In this document: one piece after another, positions 30,448 through 41,904 of the stretch
How the letters are laid out: each line of letters begins with the position of its first letter
Position numbering within the stretch: position 1 is the first letter of the stretch
Origin: Molanna angustata
Lineage: Eukaryota > Arthropoda > Insecta > Trichoptera > Molannidae
Direction: 5' to 3'
NCBI GenBank assembly: GCA_963576475.1
Contig: OY754978.1
Coordinates: 13,253,799-13,317,798, forward strand
DNA length: 64,000 nt
Made by a program: the position numbers and the translations under genes
The notes under the pieces: generated by a model
Told to the model about the DNA's origin: nothing
The model's database searches: none
The model's input: the letters and a program-made list of their open reading frames with translations, nothing else

Positions 30448-30769
30448 GTAAATTCACAGCAACAAATGAAGGAAGGAAATATTGGTTGAGGGAGGGGAGG
30501 GAGGATGGATATGGGGTCAGTTAAGAATTATTAGACAGGTAAAACAGCTATTGTTTCTATTTAAAAAGTTGAATCGATTGAGACGTCGTAGTATCATTAT
30601 TTATAAACTATATGGTAACATATTTGAAGGTTTTTTATTATGCTTATTCAAATGTTTATGTATGCAGATAATCTATCTTGCTATTAATTTTAGACAGCCT
30701 GTAATTAATTTTATAAGTAACTACATTCTGATCTATGAAAAACAATAAACCGGACACAGCGCAGAAATA

Positions 30770-31000
30770 TCATTATCTCTTAAGTGTTGGTGCAGATGAC
30801 AAATACTTCCCATTTGAAGCTATCCTCATCTTCCTGACATACCAAAACTCCTATCATACCTACATCCATATCTTGCCCTTGTCGGCGCGCAAGTAGGCCA
30901 CCTCCTTCAGTCACAATACTCAGTTAGCACCGTGTGCATCTATTGTACAAGACTTTGTATACTAATTCGGCGCCGCGCGCCGTGCGCATATACGTTTTTG
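30770..31000 (+). repeat. unclassified repeat, inverted partner at 35870-36062
   Basis: GCAGATGAC, ATACTTCCCATTT, GCTATCCT, ATCTTCCTGACAT, AGGCCACC and CAATACT appear in the same order in the reverse complement of 35870-36062. This segment is GC-richer than its surroundings, ending in GGCGCCGCGCGCCGTGCGC. It may be the end of an LTR element, but no TG...CA pair was fixed. Confidence 0.5.
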
Positions 31001-31340
31001 CTACTCACGATCATGGCTTTTCGCAAGTAAAAAATCGTTAAAAATTACAGACATCGAAAGTGAAAACATCATTGAACCAGTAAAGTGAAAGTAAGAAGAA
31101 CTACGCGGAAGAGTGAAGAAAGAAGACGGCTGGCAAAGTACACTGCCTTCAAACTTTTCCATTTTTTCCAATCTGTTTCTTCCGCAATCTGTTTATTGCA
31201 AATAACATACTATGATAGAAATGTATGGCGGTAAGCAATATTTGTTTACCAAAAGGGCTAAAAGGGAACACGGTGTGATGATATAATATGTGGATTTTTA
31301 ATCAACTTACTAAACGGTGGTAGTCAATTCGACGTCTTTT
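31001..31340. other. no recognisable feature
   Basis: Contains A-rich GTGAAAGTAAGAAG-like text. No gene was recognised. Confidence 0.35.
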
Positions 31341-31344
31341 TTTT

Positions 31345-31512
31345 ATTGTTTCTTAGGTTACTAACAGGTACTTTGTCAAATATTGTTTAACGCACACACA
31401 ATATCAAGTAGCCACATTATTGATACTAACGATAGACATCATCTTACATATCCAGACTAAAAACACAATTAAAACATGATCTCCATCGGGATCGAACCTG
31501 ACTGAGCCACGT
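31345..31512 (-). mobile_element. SINE family 1, minus-strand copy with shortened head
   Basis: The minus strand has GTGGCTCAGTCAGG then GGTTCGATCCC (box B, 31498-31488), then GTCTGGATATGTAAGATG and AAGTACCTGTTAGTAACC. The D-arm to anticodon region is deleted compared with 15996-16228. Confidence 0.75.
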
Positions 31513-32585
31513 AGGCAGACAATGTACATTACCCTAACTTATTTACCATTTAAAAATGAACGAAACTGTTTGGATTGAATTTAATACAAATGCGACTGGT
31601 ATAGGTAATGTTTGGAATTATTATAGTTATCGTGCGGATACAAATGGCTTAATAATGAACTTATTATTTTTTCTTCGTGTATTTTTCTTTGTAACATTTT
31701 TTTTTCTCCCTCCAGCAATTGCTTAATATTTTAGTTAATTAATTGTACCTACTAAAATGAGCCTTAAAAGGTTTGAAACATAATTTGTAATTTAATATTC
31801 CTTTGTTCATACTATTAAAAACCGTTGGTTCGATATATCAACAACATAATACTAAAATAAAATAAATATTTTGAATGACAGAATTCAATATCGATCAGTT
31901 CTATTTGCTTATTTTTCAAGGAATATGACGTGATGATATATGAAAGAATGTTTTATAATCCCAATTATTAAATATATGAAATTTCGCTTGTGAGGGTTTG
32001 AATAAAATTTCAAAATTTTAATATGTAATAAAACGGTTATTTGTCATTAATGTTTTGTTGCGTGTTAAGAGTATGTTATTTTGATTAATTTCCTTCGTAA
32101 CGTAATACGAAAGTTTATTACTAGAATTTAGACCTTCAATTAGACTGATATAATTATATTGCGTACCTACTCCAAAATTCAAATTATTTTTGTCATAATT
32201 GAAGCTACCGTACTATGGAAATTGCCCTTACATAATAAAAAATGCTTTGCGTACATTTGATAAACAGTTCGATGTTCTCAATTAGTACCAACATAAACAT
32301 TAAAATAAATGGTCATGTAAAACATGGATATATTGTTTGAAAAACTGAGATAAAATGGTGATATTTTGAAACATTATTATTTATACTATACCTCTCGATC
32401 ACCTACTTTGCTTAGAGACAATATTACAAAGCATCATTTGATTTGAAAAAAAAGTACCATATAAATCTTTATACTTTACTGTCTACATATTTAGCCCTCG
32501 TTCAATCTCTCTTGTGCTATGCAATTATTAGCTGGGGGGGGAGTATATAAAACAACATTATACCCATTAATCAAACAAAAAAGCA
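31513..32585. other. no recognisable feature
   Basis: AT-rich, unmatched. Confidence 0.4.
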
Positions 32586-32589
32586 TATT

Positions 32590-32880
32590 AATACCCTTCT
32601 GAATGTAAGATGAAGTAAGATGTCATTACTAGAATGAAAGTGAACACATTGAGATGGTTTGGTCACATGGGGAGAATGAATGAGGAGCGCCTGACGAAGA
32701 AAATATACAGAGCGGAAATGAATGGAATGAGAGGTCGGGGACGCCCAAGATAGGGATGGCACGACCATGTGAACGAAATTTTGAAAGACGGAAATGTTAG
32801 AAGTGTGAGCAATAGACGAACATGTATGAGACGATGCATGAATGTGGGTGAGGCGAGGCATGCGTGAAAGACTATTGCAT
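32590..32880 (+). pseudogene. LINE family A, C-terminal part
   Basis: Plus strand reads MKVNTLRWFGHMGRMNEERL, then TKKIYRAEMNGMRGRGRPR, a stop, then GWHDHVNEILKDGNVRSVSN and RRTCMRRCMNVGEARHA. Clear family A signature with one premature stop. Truncated at its 5' side. Confidence 0.75.
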
Positions 32881-33097
32881 ATAATAATAATAATAATAAA
32901 CACTTCCTTGCACCCTGCGCAAGTGGCGAGTTTATTGCCGTATGGCAATTTCTTCCAACTATCCAGTGTTTCCAGCCCAGAGAAGCAATATTTGCATGAG
33001 AAATGAATTTAAATAAATTTATCCTCTGCTAGGAATCGAACCCAGGACGCCCGCACAGAAACCGAACGGCTTACCACTGTGCCACGGCGGTCGGCAT
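32881..33097 (-). mobile_element. tRNA-derived SINE family 3
   Basis: On the minus strand, box A-like GTGGCACAGTGGTAAGCC (33086-33069) and box B-like GGGTTCGATTCCT (33043-33031) lie 26 bases apart. The body carries the module TTGGAAGAAATTGCC (32958-32944) and a facing GGCAATAA, and the tail is an ATT run at 32881-32899. tRNA-like head, module and tail together make this the best-preserved copy of this family. Confidence 0.75.
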
Positions 33098-33137
33098 ATA
33101 CCTAGTGAAATGAATCTTGTACTACCATACTACCATA

Positions 33138-34024
33138 GGGCCGGTCTTATAAACGTCCGTTAGTTAGATTTCAGACCAAATAAACCGAAATTTGATACAA
33201 ATGCTCTATTTTTCGTCTTATAACAATCCGTTTGTTAAATTTTGGTAAAATTATACCGATGGCCTTTACCGACGGTTGGACCACCGATTAACCGTTCGTT
33301 AATGAATAGTTATGGATATGTCAAGCTGACAATTGTTAAATGCGGTACGTGTTCGTTGTTACGACAATCGATATATACTTTTTTACTAGTTGTTTTTATG
33401 TTGTATTGTTTTTATTTTCAATTAAAAATATCTTCAGACAGTGATATTGAGTTTAAACAAAATAACAAGTTCGCCGGATTCTTCAGGACTGAATTATTTA
33501 CTTCTGGTTTTCCCTTTGAAAGTTGAAAAAAAAACGGTGAATTTAAACTGAATAAAGATAATTATTTAAATAAAACACAATATAAAAACAAGTAGAAGTT
33601 CACTAAAATATGAAATTCCATTGTATGAACGAAAAAACATTGAACTAGTTAGGTACCATAAATTTAGTATAAAAACAATAAGTATAATTCAATGCAGAAC
33701 TTGAAAAACATGTGATGATTACAATGTACTTAAAAACGAGAAGGAAAAAAACATGTTTAATTATTTAAATAAATATTAACACACGTTCAATAAAACAAGG
33801 TTAGGTTTCAACTGATTTTGACAATGTGCGTAATGTTTGACGTTTATTATCCATAGAAGAATTGCAATCATAGACAACAATTAGTTTATTTGACATTTGG
33901 ATAACGGACGGTAAAATACGTTTCATAAGACACCCATCGGTTATTTTTACTTGCAGACCATCATCCGTTAGTAACTTTCAAACATACTAACGGTTATTAG
34001 ATGCAACGTTTATATGATCGGCCC
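33138..34024. mobile_element. 887 bp Harbinger-like non-autonomous element
   Basis: Ends GGGCCGGTCTTATAAACGT (left) and, on the reverse complement of the right end, GGGCCGATCATATAAACGT. Subterminal CCGTTAG words occur on both sides. Length and ends resemble the 875 bp element at 27467. No target duplication was clear and no transposase was found. The small frame 33242-33526 has no recognised domain. Confidence 0.65.
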
Positions 34025-35750
34025 AGTACCAATAGATAAACACAATACTAAAAAAATATAATGGCACTCCGACACAGGCATTGGCCTTGTGGAGTGTTTT
34101 ATCCATTTGCAAAACATATATTTCATTATGATTTCCCTTTGATGTTGTAGTGTACAACATATTTGATTTTACATTGCCCTTTGAGTTGATTTTAGTATCT
34201 AGAAATTAACTACATGTTTCTCTACTGTCTCTAACAGGAATTTAAATTTTTATTTTTTCTGTCCACATGACATGTCCTAAATGAGATACGATATAAATGT
34301 TTGTTTGCATTTAACGAATTCAACGTTTGTTTTGTGATAGTAGTAAAATAATACACACATAGGTTCATACATTGCAAAAAACCTGCAAACAGAACTCAAT
34401 AGAGTCTCACCACTAAGACTGTATTATAAAATACAACCGCAAAAACATTTGTTCAATGTGCGGTAATGGCAGAAAAAAAAGATTGAACAGACGGAAAAAT
34501 GACTGACTGTGGACTGTGCGAGCTGTCTACTCTCTCGCATTGCGTTATAGGAATGGATGCTATTGGGGTTGTTATTTAATTGAGAATATAATATATCAGA
34601 AGGTTGCGATTTTAAGTGCGTGTTCAAATTACTTCCCAATAACATACATCACTAAATAAGATATTGCAATTTCATAATCAGTTAATCAGTCAGATATAGT
34701 AATTGAGTGATGAAGGGTTTCAAAATAAAAGATGACTTACATGATTTACATCTATTTTCAGTTTAAATAAGTTACAATATTATATTTGATAAATTTACAG
34801 ATGCTCGCGATGTTTGGGTCGATATTAATTTTACAATTATTACCAAAGAGTTAACACTGTCATCGTCTAGCCGGCTGATATGCGAATGGGAAAACGCGCT
34901 GTTTATTCGGTTCAGGAACTGATGTCCTTCGGCCATCTTCGTTAATATGAATGAGATGCGAGACCATCCGACAAATGACGTATATTCACCGACGTATAAT
35001 GACTATTGTTCTTTCATTTTGTATTCTATATTTTTGTAACTGGTTATGTGAGAGAATATTGGCTGGTTCAATAATTAAGAGTTTACTATCGAAAAATATA
35101 TAAGAATTTATGCACTGGAAATTGAGATAAAGGCACCTCCAGTATACGCCTAAGTGACACAATGCACTTACCTTTAGGCCGGCAGATTCTGGGTAAAAGG
35201 GCCTTTTTTGGTTGTGTAGATGATGTGGTAATTTCTCGATGCACAGTTACTAAAATATTTACACAGTTCATTTTATATAATTTAAGAGGAGGCGAAAAGA
35301 ATTGCGATTTGTAATTAAGCGGCGATGACACAATGACAGTCAGAAAATGTAGAACAAGCGGCGATATTATTGATGACAGCGGTGTAAATATTGTACTGAA
35401 GAGTGGCGGAGCTCACGCAAGTACCTCGAACTCCAGTAGAAGCACTAGATCTTGGAAAACGCACTTATCATTTTACTAATGTCGGATGAGCTGTCAAAGC
35501 TGACATTAATCACAATAATTTAAACAAAAAAAAAATAACAAATAGTGTTTAATATCGTAAAAGTAGATAAAAATATGTTTACATGATAAATAATTTACTC
35601 GAAAAATGCGATCAAATGGCTTGACAAATACTAATACAAAATAAAATTATTCCTAACCTCAAATGGCAAAGGTGTTGATAAAATTATTTCTGCAACCAAT
35701 TCCCATTCAATTTATAAAGCAACTCGCTCAAGCGAGTCGCTATTTTCATT
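34025..35750. other. no recognisable feature
   Basis: Moderate-complexity sequence without a supported gene. The frames 34424-34645 and 35086-35331 lack motifs. Confidence 0.4.
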
Positions 35751-35757
35751 AAAGGCT

Positions 35758-35867
35758 AACTAAACCTAAAAAAAAAAATACGGGAATGGAGATTTACGTA
35801 CACATCATACTATTATTTCGCTGTCGTATTTTATTACATCCCGTATAAAATTCGGTTAGGTTTAGTT
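35758..35867. mobile_element. 110 bp foldback element
   Basis: AACTAAACCTAA (35758-35769) and TTAGGTTTAGTT (35856-35867) are exact reverse complements, and TACGGGA and TCCCGTAT pair inside. A small MITE-like insertion just beside the repeat at 35870-36062. Confidence 0.65.
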
Positions 35868-35869
35868 GT

Positions 35870-36062
35870 TCTATTTAGTATTTGTGCACAGCACCAAGTT
35901 AGTATTGAGACTGATCGGTGGCCTCCTCTCGCGCGGAGAAGGGGCGAGAGTATTGTTGCCACGTTCAAGGTGTGGATGTAGGTAAAAATAGAAGTTTTTA
36001 ATGTTAGGAAGATAAGGATAGTTTTAAATGGGAAGTATCTGTCATCTGCGCCAATGTATGCA
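35870..36062 (-). repeat. inverted partner of the repeat at 30770-31000
   Basis: See 30770. Contains CTCCTCTCGCGCGGAGAAGG (35922-35941). Confidence 0.5.
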
Positions 36063-36335
36063 TATACACAAACACTGGATTTTTAAAGATATTAAAAATT
36101 TGTCATAAAATCACCTTGCATCCCGACAGGGATAGAAACCAATGTATCATATATTATGCATATACGCAAACACTGGATTTTTTAAAACATTAAAAATTTG
36201 AATAAAATATCCTGGACTCCCAAAAGGGATGATAACCGATTTATATAATTATGCATACTTATAGCAAACACCTGATTTTTTGATATGTTTAAAATTATCA
36301 TCAAATATCATTCTCTCGAAGGAAGCCAAAATTGC
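36055..36335 (+). repeat. about 110 bp tandem repeat, 2.5 units
   Basis: Each unit has ATGCATA, CAAACACTGGATTTTT, TTAAAAATTTG and a CCC(G/A)A(C/A)AGGGAT block. The same words occur upstream of element P at 28911-28965 and, inverted, at 37076-37140. Confidence 0.6.
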
Positions 36336-36349
36336 CGTACCTAATGCAA

Positions 36350-37075
36350 TTGTAGTGCCCACTTTGATGTATGCCAGTGAAACATGGACGTGGCAAAAGA
36401 CGCATGAAAGTAGAATGTAATAGAACGATATTATACTAGCTCACCTTAGCACAGGCTATGCCTAGTGAGGGGGCTAGTAACAAAGATACAAACAAAAAGG
36501 ATAGCTTTAACTATGTCAGCAATGGTGAAATAATGAAATTATATTTATTGCAATGAAATAACTTATATTTACTTTGTATGTCTACTATGTATGAATAAGC
36601 TTATATTACCTTTAAATTATTTTGTATCTTATATCTTCTCTATGTTTTTGGATATAAATAAATAAAAATAAATAAATAAAAATAAATAAATAAATATGAT
36701 AGAATCAAAAATGAGGACATGAGGAGAGAATGCAAGATGAAGAAGAGTATTATAAGTAAAATGAAAGTGAATTCCTTGAGGTGGTTTGGACATATTGAAA
36801 GAATGAATGATGAACGACTGACCAAAAAAATATACATGGGTGTAAGAGATGGAGTGAATAGCAGGGGCCGTCCCAGAAAGGGATGGCATGACCATGTGAA
36901 TGATATTTTGAAAGAAGGAAATATAAGAAGCTTGAATAATCGACGAGCATGCATGTGATGTGACGATGCATGGATGTAAAGGAAGCAAGGAATGTGTGCA
37001 AAAATAGACGAGTATGGCGCTCGATTCTGTCTGCTTACCCCGCAAGGGATATGGCGTGATGGTATGTATGTATGT
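36350..37075 (+). pseudogene. LINE family A, C-terminal part with an insertion
   Basis: Begins with LMYASETWTWQKTHES (about 36367-36415), is interrupted at about 36435-36692, and resumes as MRRECKMKKSIISKMKVNSL, RWFGHIERMNDERLTKKIYM, GRPRKGWHDHVNDI and NNRRACM, then a stop. The 3' UTR has TACCCCGCAAGGGATATGGC, then GTGATGGTATGTATGTATG. The best-preserved family A end in the window. Confidence 0.8.
36435..36692 (+). mobile_element. 258 bp retroposon inserted in LINE A
   Basis: Starts ACTAGCTCACCTTAGCACAG and ends in an AAATAAATAAATAAAA tail. The LINE frame flanks it on both sides. No tRNA-like boxes were recognised, so it is more likely the 3' end of a LINE. Confidence 0.6.
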
Positions 37076-37591
37076 ATCATTCTCTCGACATGGATAAAAT
37101 CCAATGATTGCGTATTTGCAACTATTAAAAATGATTGTTTTTATTTATTAAGTATTTTTTATCGATCGTATACCACTTTTGCTGTCGTCAGTTTGGTGCT
37201 GAAAAGGACCTTTGGGTGAAAAGGATACAAGTACCAGAGCCACACGAAAAGTAACGTAAATATCGGTCGTATTGTTATGATAATGTATAAAAATCATGTA
37301 GGTACTGATTACTTGATCAGCATAGCATAATGTTTAGTAAATACTTAAAAATTGAAAAATAAATGCTAATTAGCGTAAACAATCAAGCGATGAGCAATGA
37401 TACTTAATAGTCGATTGATTATTTAGATTAGGTATCTATGATCATAATATGAGCTAATAGACAGTCAAACTATCAAGTGGTTTGTTTGTATCCAAGTTTA
37501 TATGTATCACTATACAAAGGTCTATCAAAAGTGTCGTAAAGGTGTCAATAAACATTTTATAGTGTGATATTGATAAAGGTAAGACTTACAT

Positions 37592-37705
37592 TAATTTATC
37601 CACATTCTATTAACGATATGAACGAAAGGTTCATAGAATGTGGATAATTCCTATTGTATAGTTCATAGAATTTACATTCTATGAACGATACAATAGGAAC
37701 TCTAC
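37592..37705. repeat. two adjacent hairpins
   Basis: ATCCACATTCTAT (37598-37610) pairs with ATAGAATGTGGAT (37634-37646). TTCCTATTGTATAGTTCATA (about 37648-37667) plus GAAT then pairs with ATTCTATGAACGATACAATA and GGAA, leaving a 4-base TTAC loop. The words TCATAGAAT are shared by both hairpins. Confidence 0.75.
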
Positions 37706-37795
37706 GAAGTTGACTAAACAAACTTCTGAATCAATGAATTATTTATTAAAACTATATTTTTATATAGGTATATATTTTTTTGTAGGTATTAATTT

Positions 37796-38750
37796 ATTTA
37801 TTTATTTATTTATTATATATACGCCCTTAATAGGGCATTTACAAAAAAAATACAGGATAAATAGAACAATGTTAGCACAACAAAATAACAATAAGTGTAA
37901 ATACATCGATTATATAGGTACATAATAAAAAAACGTAAGTAGTTAAAGGAAGAACAATATAAAACAACATAATACAACATAATAAAAGAAAATAGAGGTA
38001 AATGATAAAAAAAAACTAGATATAAAAGAAGAAAAAATAAACAGTATTACATATTCAATTTAAACAACAAAAATAAACAAAGCAAAGTAAAAATCAAAAA
38101 TTATAATATGCGTTAAGCATCCTTTTGAAACCATCTATAGTGTGTACATTATATCAACAGCACTATATTGGTTTCCAAGGCGGTGCAATCTATGTATTGG
38201 TGAGTTAATGATAAAGTTATTTCGAAGATTCTCTATATGAAAAGGTGCATTTTGACGTGAAGCAAACCTTGTAGGTACTCTGAATTTTATCATTTCAACT
38301 AGGTCAGGGGTGTCCAATATACCGTTGATTATTTTAAATAAACAAATTAAATCACAAATCGTTCTTCTGTTTGATAATTTCGATAAATTTAAAATACTCA
38401 TTAGAAAATCATAATTTAATTTTTCTAAAGGAATGGATAATTTATAATTTACAAATCATAAAAATTTATGTTGAACCCTTTCGACCCTCAATGAGTGCAC
38501 ATTATAAAACGGCGAACATATAGTTGAATTATATTCAAGATTACTACGAACAAGTGATGTATATAGGGTTTTAAATGTATTAATAGATCTAAAATTTTTG
38601 ACGGTTCTCAAAATATATCCAAGGCATTTTAAAGCTTTATTAGTTGTTTCAGTTATGTGAGAAATAAATGTAAGCCTCTCATCAAACAATATACCAAGAT
38701 CCTTTATTGATGTTACTTTAGTTAAGTTATTGTTGTCTATTGTGTATTGA
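37796..38750 (-). mobile_element. LINE family F, second copy (5'-truncated, dead)
   Basis: Aligned by eye with 14540-15495, with very few differences. It carries a TTTA tail at 37796-37813. On the minus strand the frame is broken by a TGA in the HKFL-R-FVNY region (near 38458) and by a 4 bp deletion near 38152. The reverse transcriptase core (SGVPQGS, FADD) is beyond the truncation. The left end of the 3' UTR is the same as copy 1 (TATACGCCCTTAATAGGGCA). Confidence 0.85.
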
Positions 38751-38900
38751 TTTTATTGTGTATTGTTCCTTGTGTAATGTAGGTGATTATTTAATAATTA
38801 AATAAACATCTACCTACTGTGGACAAAAGCTATTGGTTTGTCTTTTGTTCATTTCATAGTGTATTTTTTCCGTTCATTTAATAAGACTGTATTTGTCCCT

Positions 38901-39042
38901 TAAATAAATATATAAATAAATAAATGAATAAATAAATAAATGCATAAATAAATAAATAAATAAATAAATAATAAATAAATTAATAAATAAAAAAATAAAT
39001 AAATAAAAAATAAATAAATAAATAAATAAATAAATAAATGAA

Positions 39043-39077
<35 letters not shown>

Positions 39078-39082
39078 ACAAA

Positions 39083-39113
<31 letters not shown>

Positions 39114-39150
39114 ACAAATAAACAAATAAATAAATAAATTAATAATAATT
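38901..39150 (+). repeat. imperfect TAAA microsatellite
   Basis: About 60 units of AAAT/TAAA with occasional G, C or T changes. The 83-codon YLFIY frame on the minus strand is an artefact of it. A GAAT run follows at 39171-39222. Confidence 0.9.
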
Positions 39151-39300
39151 ATTAAATAAACGGACGCACGAATGAATGAATGAATGAGTGAATGAACGAA
39201 CGAATGAATGAATAAATAAATCTGTATATTTATAAAATACTAGTGAACCCCCGGCAAACTTCGTATTGCCTGTATAATTAAAAATGGTCCTCCATAACTA

Positions 39301-39778
39301 CCCGTCGCTTCAGACCCTTCAAAACCTCCCGTCCCTTCAGTACTTCCCGTCCCTTCAGTACCTCCCGTCCCTTCAATACCTCCCGTCCCTTCAGTACCTC
39401 CCGTCCCTTCAGTACCTCCCGTCCCTTCAGTACCTCCCGTCCCTTCAGCACCTCCCGTCCCTTCAGTACCTCACGTCCCTTCAGTACCTCCCGTCCCTTC
39501 AGTACCTCCCGTCCCTTCAGTACCTCCCGTCCCTTCAGTACCTCCCGTCCCTTCAGTATCTCCCGTCCCTTCAGTATCTCCCGTCCCTTCAGTACCTCCC
39601 GTCCCTTCAGTACCTCCCATTCCTTCAGTACCTCCAGTCCCTTCAGTACCTCCCGTCCCTTCAGTACCTCCCGTCCTTTCAGTACCTCCCGTCCCTTCAG
39701 TACCTCTCGTCCCTTCAGTACCTCCCGTACCTTCAGTACCTCCCGTCCCTTCAGACCCTTCAGTACCACCCGTCCCGT
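39301..39778 (+). repeat. 18 bp minisatellite, about 26 units
   Basis: Unit CAGTACCTCCCGTCCCTT with few variants. Because 18 is a multiple of three, long frames stay open on both strands (QYLPSL on plus, EVLKGR and GTEGTG on minus). These 147-168 codon frames have no other sign of being genes. Confidence 0.9.
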
Positions 39779-40203
39779 AAAATGACCTAATACTCGATGA
39801 AGAATAAGAAGAAGAAATTTTTTTTATCCAGAAACCATCCCGGGTATTCACTCGACAATTCACCAAAGTTTCATTGCAATTGGATGAATGGTTCCCAGGA
39901 GAGTCCACCTTCATAGGTAAAATGACCTAATACTCGATGAAGAAGAAGAAGAAAAAAAAAATTATCCCGAAACCATCCCGGGCATACGCTCGACAATTCA
40001 TGAAAGTTTCAATGCAATCGGATGAACGGTTCCCAGGATAGTCCACCTTCATAGATAAATGACCTAATACCCGATGAAGAAGAAGAAAATTTTTTTTGAT
40101 CCAGAAATCATCCCTGGTATACTCTCGACAATTCACCAAAGTTTCATCGCAATCGGATGAATGGTTTAGGAGTGCATTCAACACATACATAGATACATAC
40201 ATT
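39779..40203 (+). repeat. about 140 bp module in three direct copies
   Basis: Each has AATGACCTAATACYCGATGA, an AGAAGAAGAA run, ATCCCGRR, CTCGACAATTCA and AAGTTTCAT. The copies start at 39779, 39917 and 40054. The third ends in TTTAGGAGTGCATTCAACAC instead of TTCCCAGGA. Confidence 0.8.
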
Positions 40204-40235
40204 CAAATTTATAATATATATATTGTAAAAATATA

Positions 40236-40545
40236 ACTCGACCAGATGCCAACAAAAGCGTCTCACTGAAAACCTCGTTTGCACTGAGATGTTTTGGAAT
40301 CATTGCTCCTGGACAATTCAATGAACTGGCTAAAAACATTAACGAGACAAAAAGTATTAAACTGTTCTTTTAAAAGTAAAATACATGAATGGCTATTGGT
40401 TTCGGGCAGACACTGTACAGATGAGAGTGTTCAGGGTGCATCCATAGATAGCTTAACATCCATAGCTTCCGACCTGATATTTATCTTATACCTATTCGTA
40501 TTATGGTTGAGTGCGTTCATGGATGTTTAATTTATTTAAATTGTA
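40236..40545 (+). pseudogene. LINE C-terminal remnant with frameshift
   Basis: Reads RPDANKSVSLKTSFALRCFG, then IIAPGQFNELAKNINETKS, IKLF, and after a one-base shift KSKIHEWLL. F(N)ELxxNIxxxxSxxxFKxKxxxWLL is the usual LINE polyprotein end. The ATG at 40294 is accidental. Confidence 0.5.
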
Positions 40546-40559
40546 TATGTTTTTTTTAA

Positions 40560-41140
40560 AATTATTATGGATGTATTATTTTATATCATATAAACTGCAT
40601 GTTTGTACCTATGTCAATAGATAGTTAACTATATATACTTCTAACAACAGCCTCAGAACAGGTAATATCTACATAGTTGAGTGTATTTGGTCATCAGATC
40701 TGCAAGTTCAGCCAGAATAACTATTAATTAATACTCTTCACCATGTACCATTGTTTAAAAATAATATCCTTTTGTACAAATTGATCAATCAGAAGAATAA
40801 TATAGGCTCCACTCCTATTAATATATACCATAATAAAGTCTTGATTTTGCTCTGAAATGACAAAATAGCTATCGAAGAAATTAATACAAAAATAAAAATC
40901 TAAATAAAAATAGGTAGTGTTTTTAATATCGATGGTTGGTACTTCAGATTAATGATCGATCAATTCATTGTAAATCAAATTTTATCACTTATATAATATT
41001 TACGAATATTTGTTCCCGCAAGATGAAGGATGAAATTGCTATCGACACAATAATTTTAATATCAAGTATCCTTAACAGTCTGTTAATTATTATTTTAAAT
41101 CCTTACTTAAAGTATTTAATTCATCCCTTATGTCTTCGTG
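40560..41140. other. no recognisable feature
   Basis: AT-rich, unmatched. Confidence 0.4.
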
Positions 41141-41144
41141 CGTA

Positions 41145-41345
41145 ATTCCGCCGTATATTGTACTTGAACATACATGCCATGTCCCTTACGGGGTAAGCAG
41201 AGAGAACCGGGCGCCATACTTCTCTATTTTTGCAAACATTCCTGCCTTCCTTTGCATCTATGCATCGTATAATACATGCTCGTCGATTGTTCAAGCTTCT
41301 TATGTTTCTTTCTTTCAAAATATCATAAGGTACATCAATAATGAT
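41145..41345 (-). pseudogene. LINE family A, 3' end
   Basis: The minus strand reads ILKERNIRSLNNRRACIIRC, then KEGRNVCKNREVWRPVLSAY, then PVRDMACM. Same ending as the copy at 36350-37075, here 5'-truncated. Confidence 0.7.
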
Positions 41346-41402
41346 AATTGAATGATTGATTTGCACGTGCTTCCGTTCACATAAAAATACTCAAAAGAAA
41401 AG

Positions 41403-41610
41403 CGGTCTTCGTGGCTAAGTTGTTTGGATATCTGATTCCTTTGTCAAAGGTCCCGGATTCGATTTCCTGTGGTACACAGTTTTCAATTGTGTTTTCAGTT
41501 TGGATCTGTAAGACAATAAATATCAAGTCTCCAGAACGTGGCAACTTGTCATATTTGACATAGTAGATACTTACCTGTTACTTTCCCCAGAAGCAATATT
41601 GAAAAAATAA
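41403..41610 (+). mobile_element. SINE family 1, diverged full-length copy
   Basis: CGGTCTTCGTGGCTAAGTTG, then TCCCGGATTCGATTTCC (decayed box B), GTGTTTTCAGTTTGGATCTG, CCAGAACGTGGCAACTTG, and CAGAAGCAATATT. It is older than the copy at 15996. Confidence 0.8.
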
Positions 41611-41807
41611 CACTACCCGATATGTCACGGAGAAATAAAGAAGGAATATTTATCCTAAAGCACCTGATCCCGATTTCCTCCCAATGTTCTTTCTCAATCC
41701 TGTTTTGCTATGATGTTTTTTTTAATATTTAAATATTTATGTCTTTATTTTCTAATTCATGGTTTTGTTAATGTACATATCTTATTTTGTCATACTTTGT
41801 AATATGG

Positions 41808-41904
41808 TTGGTTGGAAGAAAATGTCTAATGACAATAATCCCGCCAGTGTGCATTATATTTGTTTATATTAGGTATGTACAAAAATATAAATAAATAAAT
41901 AAAT
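41808..41904 (+). repeat. retroposon 3' end with hairpin module
   Basis: TTGGTTGGAAGAAAATGTCT then GACAATAATCCCGCC, ending in an AAATAAATAAAT tail. It is the plus-strand counterpart of the modules at 30296 and 53395. Confidence 0.6.

Larger units (their letters stand above)
39238..40205 (+). repeat. composite repeat with minisatellite and triplicated module
   Basis: Starts ACTAGTGAACCCCCGGCAAA and ends AGTGCATTCAACACATACAT. These bordering words belong to a repeat type common in insect genomes, where a short body is framed by ACTAGTGACCCG and by AGTTTCATCGCAATCGG-type text. Here the body has gained an 18 bp minisatellite (39301-39778) and a module in three copies (39779-40203). Class unknown. 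Confidence 0.6.

Noticed and set aside
36629..37104. Minus-strand frames of 138 and 154 codons
   Set aside because: Shadows of the plus-strand LINE family A copy.
39278..39914. Long frames EVLKGR, QYLPSL and GTEGTG
   Set aside because: All are readings of the 18 bp minisatellite on two strands, with no independent start, domain or codon signal.
39301..40203. CRISPR-like array
   Set aside because: Units are contiguous without unique spacers and the genome is eukaryotic.
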